This document shows, in pieces, positions 23,752-33,041 of a stretch of DNA of 64,000 nucleotides (its first letter is position 1; every line of letters starts with the position of its first letter). The translations under genes and the position numbers were made by a program. The notes below the pieces were generated by a model, which was not told where the DNA came from, made no database searches, and worked only from the letters and a program-made list of their open reading frames with translations. This DNA comes from Aaosphaeria pasadenensis (taxonomy: Eukaryota > Ascomycota > Dothideomycetes > Pleosporales): NCBI GenBank assembly GCA_022813625.1, contig JAKLMB010000042.1, positions 236,322 through 300,321 on the forward strand, read 5' to 3'.

Positions 23752-24303
23752 CTACTGTCGTGCCATTGTCTTTGCTTTTAACGTCTCCTTGCTATTGCTT
23801 TCTTGTCCAACTTCAGCAATGGCAACATCGACTCCTCGTCGCGACAGCTCTCGAATACCTGCCAGAACTCTTTTGACCATCGAGCGATCATTTGTACCTG
23901 TCACTCTCTCCAGACTCTCAGGGCCGTGCTCGCGATGAAAATTGACCAGGTTGACGACCGGTGATGAGCCACAGAACACTACAACCTTTCGTATCCTAAG
24001 GGTCGTAGTACATCGTCGTTTGATTGTACCTCGCGCGAGCCCCATCGCATGTAGAATCGCGAACATATTGGCTCTTTTTAGTGTCTTGACATTCTCGGCT
24101 GAGAACTGGCTACGCTTCACGCTGTACTTGCGCTTCTCCATTGGTATGAGGTTGTTCCTAGCTGCGCCTGTTGACGCGCGTTGGACTATGCCAATGCCAA
24201 TGCCTTGACAATGGACAAAGTCGACCGCTGTATGTATGACTAAAGAGAGTTGGGGGGCAACCGGTTCGGTATGGCTGAGGTGAGACATCTTGGATGATGA
24301 CAT
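23752..24303 (-). CDS. Doubtful hypothetical protein, 183 aa
   Basis: An uninterrupted ATG-started frame with no recognised domain, signal peptide or membrane segment. The C-terminal half is rich in charged residues (HREHGPESLERVTGTND, then KRVLAGIRELSRRGVDVAI) and looks more protein-like than the N-terminal half. A competing 145-aa frame lies on the opposite strand over part of the same DNA (23501-23938), which lowers the value of length alone. It is listed because it is the longest clean frame in about 4 kb; it may well be chance. Confidence 0.3.
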   Translation of the reverse strand: MSSSKMSHLSHTEPVAPQLSLVIHTAVDFVHCQGIGIGIVQRASTGAARNNLIPMEKRKYSVKRSQFSAENVKTLKRANMFAILHAMGLARGTIKRRCTTTLRIRKVVVFCGSSPVVNLVNFHREHGPESLERVTGTNDRSMVKRVLAGIRELSRRGVDVAIAEVGQESNSKETLKAKTMARQ

Positions 24304-25579
24304 GCAATACTGAAGGATTTAGTTGAAAGTATGCGATGGCTTTAAAGGTAGTGTATGAAAGACTTATTACGAACGTTGTTAGAGGGCGTTGTAGATCAGT
24401 CTTCATGGCTTTCAAGGGCTTTTATATTCAGGTACCGAATAAGAGGGCCGCGGGTTCCGTGACCTTAGCGCAGTCGCAATCCGTGGTTAACGTGCAGTCC
24501 CGAAGGATCTCGCCCGAGAAGTGATGATATTCCCATTGCTGGCTTCATGATCACAGTCTTCAGCCCTTACTATTGGGCCGTAAGTAACTATATAAAAGTA
24601 CAAAGACCACGGAGAAGCAGTTGTCTGGCAATAGTCGGCAGGCGCGCCCGAACAGAGGAGAATCTTTTCGATGTAGCTACAAATTCGGTATTCTTATTCC
24701 GACAATTGGATAAATAGTCCAAGCATTGTAACGGGAGTCATGTAGAGTTCTACTCTTTGATTGGAAGGAGATATACTTTTCGTATTTGCAGTGCAGTGCG
24801 TACGGTAAGAACAGTGCACTGGGCACGTGACCCAGGGTGAATGCTAGTAAGGGTCCTCCATCGACAGCCAATGTTGTTCTGGGATGTACTGGCATCAACT
24901 CTAAGCCCTATCTGGGAATAAACTTTCCAAAATCTCGAACTCCATCTTGCCTGTACCTGTATACCGATTCTAAGTCGCACTTCAGAGGCTTCAACTCCCT
25001 AGAAGCACGTCCAGGCATCGCACGTGAGCACTAATAGCAGACGCCTCCATCATGCCCAGCTCCTTCTGATCTTTCCTTAAAGTACTGTATCCTTTGAAAT
25101 ATGTCAGACCTCCATCCTCGGTCTTCATCGTACGAATCATACGCTAACTCGATGCACCCGAGATGCCTCACTGCAAGTATAAGGTCATGTATTCCATGTC
25201 GACCCTACAACGACGTCCACGTTGTCAGTAGATACAAACTTTGTAGACAGTAATGGCTTTTATCCTGCCCAACCATAGCTTGCCTGTTGACCGCAATTCT
25301 GCACCAATATCCACGTGAACCAGCTCCAATACACCCTCAGCCTTGCGACATGGGAGCTCTTTGACTGGCCAATCTCGGATCAGTCGTTTGCTGCATTGTT
25401 ATAGATAATGCAGCTCGACCCCTCGTCTATCTCCTACTCAGCTTTCCCCACACTTCCCCCACTTTTACAGCCGTGAATTGGATGCTGGCAAACATACTGG
25501 CTATCCGAGAATTCTGCAATCTCTCAATGCAATTTCCATAATTCAAGGCTTCGAGTTTCGTCACCAAGAACCTATCAAA
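24304..25579. other. Intergenic, no gene seen
   Basis: No supported frame. The right part precedes the TPR gene and includes in-frame sequence upstream of its chosen start (from 25478), so the protein could begin up to 34 codons earlier. Confidence 0.5.
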
Positions 25580-26836
25580 ATGTCTTTTATCATAAGTCTG
25601 TTTCTCATCATAATTTTGTCTTCCATCATGCGTCTTCTCTTTTCCATTGTGCCGACTTCCACATCGACACAACAAGGCCCACACGAAGACACTAATTGTG
25701 TCGAGCTTGCACGATCGCACATAAAAGAATTTATGGAGGATAGGGACTATCTCAAAGCGTTCAACTCCATTATCGGGATTATCAATGCTGTTGGGAAAAG
25801 CCATCGAGACTACCCGACACTTCTGTGCTTCCTCGCAGAAGTGGAACACCTGACGGGGGCAGCCGGGTGTGGAGAGCACCTCCTCGACAATGCTATTGGA
25901 AGGCTCAGAGAAGCGCTCAAAGTCGAAATCCAAGATCAAGATGAGCAAGCCAAGCTATCAAATACTCTGATGGAATATCTGGAGGTGCGTTTTGCGCTCT
26001 CCGCCAAAACTACCGATCTTACAGAAAGCATTGAGATTGCTATCGAAGCAGTAGGAGCGTTGCCGCGAGACCATCCTTTTAAAGTAGACAGGCAAAAGTT
26101 TTGCGGAAGCCTGTTCACCAAACTCTTTCTTGAAATCAATTCGGATCAGACTCTACTGGATAAGAAGTTACCGGATTATTACGACTTGATAAAGAAGGCC
26201 AAACAGAACGGGGCTCAAGATGCCGCGGGTGCCTTGAGTCTCGTGATCAACCTGGGAACCGTGTTATACGAGAAATATAAGACCTATGGCACCAATCTTG
26301 ATCATGCTATCCAGGCTTTCACTGAAGCAGTGAAAATGACGCCTCCAGGATACCATGCTGAAGCCCATCAGTTGAGCAGCTTCAGCTACCTCTTACATCG
26401 CCGATACGAACGGTCTAAATCCACCGAGGATCTTGACAAAGCTATCGAATATTCCAGACGCGCAGCCGCAGCAACATTTCCAGGCAACATTTCCGATCAA
26501 GCTGGTAGATGGGGCAGTCTTACAAGCCTCCTCAGTATCAAATTCGAAAACACCCAGTCGTTGGATGATCTTGTGGATGCTGCTAAGTGTTCTTCGAAGG
26601 CGGCCATACTGACGCCCCTCTATCACGCTGATAGAGAAACACGATGCACCAGCAATGCAGATCTCCTTGTCAGTCTTTGGTCGTACACTCAGTCAAGTTA
26701 TGATCGTCAGCATGCCATCGAAGGCTGCATTAGGGCAATAGAGGCATTGCCGCTCAATCACCTTGATCGGGCCACACGAGGGATAACCCTTGAAACGTTG
26801 CTGAGCCAAGCTGAATTTCCCAATGGGAGTGAATGA
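25580..26836 (+). CDS. Membrane-anchored TPR protein
   Basis: This single exon encodes 418 aa from the ATG at 25580, chosen because it has A at -3 and puts a hydrophobic anchor (FIISLFLIIILSSIMRLLFSIV, residues 3-24) at the very N-terminus. The rest is helical with tetratricopeptide-like repeats of the fungal Glu/Asp-Leu-x-x-Ala-Ile type: LTESIEIAIEAVGALPRDHP, NLDHAIQAFTEAVKMTPPG, STEDLDKAIEYSRRAAAATF and SLDDLVDAAKCSSKAAILTP. Spacing of about 50 residues matches the repeats of large fungal TPR proteins that often end in a CHAT protease domain; no CHAT domain follows here. Partner and function are unknown. It could be a shortened relative of such proteins. Confidence 0.78.
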   Translation: MSFIISLFLIIILSSIMRLLFSIVPTSTSTQQGPHEDTNCVELARSHIKEFMEDRDYLKAFNSIIGIINAVGKSHRDYPTLLCFLAEVEHLTGAAGCGEHLLDNAIGRLREALKVEIQDQDEQAKLSNTLMEYLEVRFALSAKTTDLTESIEIAIEAVGALPRDHPFKVDRQKFCGSLFTKLFLEINSDQTLLDKKLPDYYDLIKKAKQNGAQDAAGALSLVINLGTVLYEKYKTYGTNLDHAIQAFTEAVKMTPPGYHAEAHQLSSFSYLLHRRYERSKSTEDLDKAIEYSRRAAAATFPGNISDQAGRWGSLTSLLSIKFENTQSLDDLVDAAKCSSKAAILTPLYHADRETRCTSNADLLVSLWSYTQSSYDRQHAIEGCIRAIEALPLNHLDRATRGITLETLLSQAEFPNGSE

Positions 26837-27078
26837 TGTTGCAATTTTTCGCGATTTTTAGAATGTGTACGAGCTTTCAAGATCTTGTAAACTGGCTGTG
26901 AACGATTATCGCACGAGAAGAATCATCTGGCGATGTGGAGGCAGATTGAGAAGAGAATCGACATCCTGTTTTACGAAAAAGTTTCCTTTGATATTAGATA
27001 CCCATTTCTACTTTTAGACAGTTGTCCGTTTTCTGATAGTACATGCCATGTTATACAATAGACAGCATCTCATCTACA

Positions 27079-27865
27079 CTATGCGAGGAGTCCAAATACC
27101 AATGCCAAAACCCCACCCACGGCTCCCATGTTCCATGTCAACGAAGACGCAGCACCAGTCTCAGAAGGTTGGTTAATTCCCGTCGTACTGCTAGGCGTAT
27201 TGCTAGGCGTGGGTGACCCGCTCTGGATCTGTCCGCCGCTCACAACAGTGGGAGATGTGCTCGTGTTTGTTCCGGCGGCAAGCTGGCGGAAAGCATCGAG
27301 GGTATTCGGGCCATGTGCACTAAAGATACTGTCAGAGATGATTCGATTAAGACTATGAAGTGACGACTTACAGAGGATTTATGACAGCGACCATACCCTG
27401 AGCACAGTGAGGCCTAGGAAGAAGGGCTGAGCAGTACAGCCAGATTGGCTTCTCATCCTCTACTGTGATCTTGAAAGTTTGTTCCTTGAATCTACATCAG
27501 TATTGCCACGACACGTTTCTATCGCAGTCATTGAAACTTACAGCAGCACCCTGTGCACTAGGAACGAAACCGCTGAAGATGCCACCATCGGCAGCTGGAT
27601 TGCAGGGGTTGTTGAAGTCCGCCTGGACAACGGAGTGGTTCTTGGGGAAGAACTGGAAGACGATTTCGGAGCCGACTTCAGCGTGGATTGTGTCGGGGGT
27701 GAATGTGAGGCCGTTTTGTCCAACTGCTACTGTTGCTACTGATGGGCTTGCTGTCCCTGTGGGTGTAGCAGGCCGGATGCTTGTGGCGTTTGCTGCGTCG
27801 TAGTATCCGGCGAATGCGAGAGGGAGGGCTCCAAGAGCAGCGATGAGGATATTGGATGAGACCAT
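27079..27865 (-). CDS. GPI-anchored extracellular cupredoxin-like protein
   Basis: Three exons (27865-27542, 27484-27372, 27319-27079) encode 225 aa. There is an N-terminal signal peptide (ALGALPLAFAGYY), a cupredoxin domain (VATVAVGQNGLTFTPDTIHA, FPKNHSVVQADF, FKITVEDEKPIWLYCS, HCAQGMVAVINP), a Ser/Thr/Pro-rich stalk, and a hydrophobic C-terminus (GAVGGVLALVFGLLA) of the GPI-signal type. The His of KNHSV, the Cys of WLYC and the His of PHCAQG are candidate type-1 copper ligands. The first AG of intron 1 (TAG) is out of frame; the CAAG 7 nt later gives the correct GAAEQTFKITV junction. It is probably a cell-wall or plasma-membrane protein. Redox or structural role is unknown for the family. 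Confidence 0.88.
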
Positions 27866-30704
27866 GTTGGAATTAATGTTAATGTGGTATGAAGATGTAC
27901 GGAGTAGTGTAGTGTATGTTGTGTAGGGTAATGTGGTATTGAAGTATTTAGTGTAATGGCTTTGTTCTGGAGGAGATGCACCCAATATTTGTAGTCAAGC
28001 AAAACGTAAAGCCTTTGGGTATATCACTCCTATGGACCATTCGTCCATAAGCAAGATGTATTTTCGTTTCTCGGTCCCTCATCATCCTTCGCCTTGCCAC
28101 GCTGATGCTTGCTAATACGCCCTGGTCATGTTTCCAAACAAAGCTGCCAGCAACGCTTCTGCACCATTGCGGCGTCGCCGCCGTCGAGAAACCAAGAATG
28201 TTTGTTTCATGCGAATGGTCGAGTAGGGGTGTACACGGGAAATACCACATCCGTAGGAAGCTTTGAACCCTTGATGTCGCTTGTGGTTGTAGCGAAGCCA
28301 TGTTTGGGGTTATTTAAATAACCCTGGTCTTCGGAGCGCTTATAGTCGCTGTTGCGGTCGCGACAACGAATACCACTGCAATAGGAGACGGACCACGTAG
28401 GCGAACAGGAAGGATATTACCTATGAATTTTCCATTCTCATCTAGCAGTGCACTTGAATCAAATTTACTCGATCAAGAGCGAACACTCAGTACCTACAGA
28501 CTTTATCTCATATGCGGTGCGAAGATATCCGTTCGGTTAGGCGCAAGCCCGATCGGGCGTCCAGACAAAAATAGCCATGGTGACAAAGACACAAAGCCTG
28601 AAATCCCTATGACAGTTCCAGAATGACATACGATGCCAACAAAGGTTGCGACAAAGCTGATAGTTCCAGCTGCTCGCAGATTCCCCTCGCTCGCGTCAGA
28701 GCATCAGCAACAGGATCCGAGCCGTGCGTGGTGTTTAATCCAATAGCACTACGCAACTCTAACTTTGTACCCATGTCTGGAATGTCCATTGAACTAGAAT
28801 GCTTATAGCCAGAATTTCTGGCCAAGTGTGACCATTGAGTGGCTCCTAAGTTCTGCTACGCCGCCCAATCTGATGCGAGAATGGTCCCTCAGTATGGCAG
28901 CAATCGTGATATCTGCTGATCACGACGATTTTATTTGTCTATGTCAACATTGACGATGATACCGATTGGAATGTATCTCTTCACAACTGCAGAGACGGGT
29001 TGTGATGGGTTCTCTGTCGGGTAATGGTACTGTGACGAGATAAGATTTTCGTTCTTCTCATAGGTACATTACACATCTCTTGGGCCCAAACCTAAAATAC
29101 ATCCAAGTTTTCCAAATCCGGTGGAAAAATAATAGTTCACATTGCGGACAACTCCCACCTACCTTGTTTGTTCAATAGGTGTTGTCGTTGGCACTCATTA
29201 TCTTCTGCATTCCCGGATTATCTTCCGTCTTCCCGGGCCATCACTTCCTGCTGCTAACCCCCAGACTGCATGGCCACGGAACCAGATACATGACAAAAAC
29301 GTATTCTGTACCCATAAGACACTATATAGAGATGCAGAAAATGGCAAAAAAAAAAAGGAAAGAACATACAACAGCGGGGATTCGCCAATAGTCACCCACT
29401 TGGCTACTAATCCGCCGGTACTCTGCTTAAGTCCGGCTGAGCGAACGGGAAGCCCTGTTTTCAGAGTCCAGTGGTCGTATGTGAAAGACAAGCGTATTAG
29501 ATTCCGATACATACATGGAAAATTGGTGGGGTGGGAGAAGAAATTGACGTGGTTGGAAGTGGACATGACTACTCTCATGTCGAAGCAGTATCGCGAATGC
29601 GGCCATGGAATTGGAGAATAGAGGAACAAGCCGCATCATCGATAAGGGAGAACACATGAATGCTATCTTAAGAAGTAAATTTTGATGGTGTAAGGTGGTG
29701 TAGTGAATAAAGTGGCATCGCTGCACCGAAAGTTGGACTCATATCCATACCAACCACAACTAGAGAGCACCTTAATTAAGGCACTAACCTTCTAAGGAAT
29801 TTTATAGCATTACCTTTGTAGCTGATATCAGTCAATAAGACTAAAACTTTGTATACGTTGCACGTCAAGTTAGAAGTGCAATATAGATCTTGCGTCCCAG
29901 GCATGGGATGTGTATATCAAGGACGACGAGGAGGAGGTGGGGATAGGTGTTGATGTTTTTTGATAGTTAGGTAATGTTAACTCTATCTTGTATGTTGTAT
30001 CATGCGAAGCTCACGAAAATGGTGTGGCACCTTCCATTTAAGAACGTCTCATTTCGTGGTGTCGTTGTACGAGGAAGGTCAAATCACTGTGAATGATAAA
30101 CACCTGGTAGCCGACAAGAAGCAGGAATTTGAACTTTCAACGCTCTTTAGAGTACTAGTTCAATGTTCTAAATTACATGGTGTTTCTTTTCATAAAATAA
30201 TGATTAGATTACGATGCAGACAGTGCTTCGCTGTTGAGCAACCACTGAGGCGGATGGGACTAGACCGGCGGGCTATGTGCGTGAGGCGTCATCGTCGTCG
30301 AACAAACTTCTTACACAGCTGCGTGATGTTTCGAATCAAACCAAGTGCCCAGCATTCGTTGCCTTTTAGGTCAGTCGGAACGGTGCCCTTGCATGATTTC
30401 CGTGAGCCCACAATGGCTTAGCAGAAAGATTGATGTCTGGAGCGCGACCATGTACGCCTGTGCCTCGTCAACAGTACGACTGAACAATTTACCGCCATAA
30501 CCCTTCCATCCTATCATCGTTGGATGACACAGGAAATTAATATCATGAACGGGTACACACAGACACAGCCTAGCCCTCTGTACCTCGTGTACGCGACGCC
30601 CTTTGAGAATTATGAAAACCCTCGACCCTTCTACATTTCCCTTCGACAACCTTACCAACATATCCACAAACTTACCACCCTCGATATACATTCGAAGCTC
30701 AACA
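27866..30704. other. Divergent intergenic region, no gene seen
   Basis: This 2.8 kb lies between the cupredoxin (leftward) and the ubiquitin-like-domain gene (rightward). A TACGGAGTA motif sits 33 bp upstream of the cupredoxin start. Several 60-160-codon frames exist on both strands (for example 29142-29621, 30002-30421) but none has a recognisable domain or consistent splice structure. Confidence 0.5.
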
Positions 30705-32585
30705 ATGTCAATAACCTTCGGCTCTTTCGGCGACATTGTAGCTGCCGTACAAGTCGGCTACAAACTCGTCCAGGTTCTGGACTCCCAGAAAGGTGCAAAA
30801 GCAGAGTTCAACGAACTTCTCGTTGAGCTAAGGCTGTTCTCGGGTTTGCTTGAACTTGTGAGTTATAATCCCTTAGCACTCCAACCTTACACTTAGCTCA
30901 CAGCGTATCGCACAAATAGCTCGTGAAGCAGTGGCCGACTCGCCGTGAATGCCCTGCTCTCAAAGAGCTCTATGATGTACTACAGCTAGCTGTTCGTGAG
31001 GTCAAAGGCGAGATCGATACATGTCTAGAAGGCATGATCAACAAGTATGGGAGATCTATGTTTGCCCCAGACAACGAGAGAAGGGGTGCCAAAGACATAG
31101 CAAAGATGTTTCAATGGCACGTTCTTGATAGGAGCAGTGCCACAAGGCTCTCGGAGAAAGTAAAGACGTGCCGGAGCGTCATTCAAGTAATCCAGGGACA
31201 AGCCAACTTGTATGTCATTTCCCCCTCTCAACTGAATTGCTCATCAGATGATTAACACGACGTGTAGAATTGTGGAAGAGCATGACAGTACTGTCCTGGC
31301 CGAGAACCTGACTGCACTCAAGAAAGCAGAGAGTGATGCCGCACGCATACTGGACGAAAGGCTCTGCACCCTGGAGAACAAGGTCGAGAACCAGTACGGC
31401 TATCTGACTTCAATAGGCAGGATCGTCAACCGACTCGGTGCAGTAATGTAAGCCATATATCCCCGGCCCAAGTTTGGAGGCTGACACTACTCTTCGTTCG
31501 TTGAACAGAAATCCGATGGCTATCCAGGTTTGCGTGAATATACCGACAATGCTGAACGTTCTGTATGGATATTTGATAGAACAGAGAGTCATGTTAAAGA
31601 ATCTCAGCCCCTATGCGGAGAATTCGGTCTTACTAGAGGATGCACTCGGTTATACGGTTCAATTGCCACTTGAGTGGATTAATTCAGTTGATGTGAGTCT
31701 CAATAGGTGTTCGCTATATATTGTACACGCCTTTTAACAAAGTAGACTATCCGCAACATTCTGTCCAACAGGTTAAGGAATCGCCATGGTCAAATGTTTT
31801 CCGAAAATCTAAATTTTGCTTTGCTCAGTGAACAACAGCCGGGCCGCCTTCTAGACGAGACCCAAGACTTTTCGTTGGCTGTCCGTCCTGGCCAGAGACT
31901 TGTAATGTGCATGGTGCACAGTATAGAGGGTCAAGGGTTCTTGATAGAAACCTGTCCAGCTTGCCTAGCCAGCAACCTCTATTTCGATTATTCAAAGGCT
32001 GAGTGAGTCAATCTCTGATCCGTTAACGTAATCTGCAAGGAAACTTTTCTCGAACGCCGAGAAAGTCCTGCAAGCAAGCTCTGTCTCTGACACATCAGTA
32101 GTCCCGAGTGGACGAAAGGATGCCAAATCTGGCCTGTTGATCTCGATTCCAATAAACCCTTGGAAGATCATATGTTTACTGGACAATTACTATGGAGTGG
32201 AGAGAATCGCAAATTCTTTCCAAATGTTAGGATGGATTTCAAGAGATGTGTGCAATACGCTTTAGCATATATTGCCACAAAGGCGGCATGTCAGGGGCCA
32301 TTGCCACTAGGGCAATTTAAATTTAACGCGATTCTCTATCCTAGGGTGGAAGAAATGGACGTGTGGACTTGTGTGGACGTTTGTGATGAGTGTCTAGGCA
32401 GCATGGGTTCTGATAGCATGGTGCAGCATGCCAGTGAAGGCGCTATGGAAGCACTTCATGACGCTATCTACAGGTGTGGTACGCGGATTCCCGGTATGCC
32501 GTGCTTTTGTCGGAAACGTTACAGGCCTGGGGATTTCATATTGACGGATCGAAACTTGGTCCATCTTTCTTCTGTACCAACCTGA
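30705..32585 (+). CDS. Fungal ubiquitin-like-domain (ULD-type) protein with STAND-like N-terminus
   Basis: Six exons (30705-30857, 30920-31209, 31268-31447, 31509-31692, 31746-32002, 32099-32585) join in frame to 516 aa. The N-terminus (SFGDIVAAVQVGYKLVQVLD, then FNELLVELRLFSGLLELV) resembles the helical N-terminal domain of many fungal STAND/NLR-type and related proteins. A coiled-coil-prone stretch follows (ALKKAESDAARILDERL). From about residue 250, LLEDALGYTVQLPLEWI opens the fungal ubiquitin-like domain (ULD_2-like), running through LLDETQDFSLAVRPGQRLVM. The C-terminal part has Cys pairs (CPAC, CDEC, CFC). All donors are GTGAGT/GTATGT/GTAAGC types. In intron 5 an earlier GCAAG acceptor would lead to a stop; the CAG at 32096-32098 keeps the frame. 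Function unknown. Confidence 0.85.
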
Positions 32586-33041
32586 TGAGGATACAATCTA
32601 CTGAATTATCCGGACCCACCCATCGTTCCCTATGCTCATCCGTATAATTCTTGCCGCGCTGAATGTACCCTAAGCTTCGCACAATGATCTATTGAAGCAT
32701 TCACAGATGATCTTTTCACAGCCAAGTAACAAGAAATATGAGGGAACGACATAACCATCAAGATTGCACATCTCATGCGTCACTCATAAGACAGACTGAA
32801 CAACCCGAAGTACAAATTAACAAACACTAACTCAGGAAACGAAAAGCCAGAAAGAAACGAGCGTCCACATCCCCTATGTGCCCATTACTCCCTCCTACCA
32901 TCCTCCTCCATCCGCACCCAAAAAGACAAGAAACAACATAAACGAAACCAGCATCCCTATCCCTCTACCAAGCCGCAAACCAGAAAACATCACAAAACAA
33001 CGCAAAGACGAAAAACAAAACGAGCACCCCAACCCCATCCA
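32586..33041. other. Convergent 3' spacer
   Basis: Holds the 3' ends of the ULD gene and the SprT-like gene. The right part is A/C-rich and low in complexity. No gene is seen. Confidence 0.6.

Noticed and set aside
28318..28626. Open segment with a hydrophobic run (FGALIVAVAVATTNTTAIG) suggesting a membrane exon
   Set aside because: It begins right after a stop codon, and no start, partner exon or recognised family could be found.
29142..29621. 159-codon frame between the cupredoxin and ULD genes
   Set aside because: Similar-length frame on the other strand (29198-29629) and unconvincing composition, including a run coded by poly-A.
30002..30421. 139-codon frame
   Set aside because: No recognisable domain; Arg/Cys-rich translation with no supporting exon structure.
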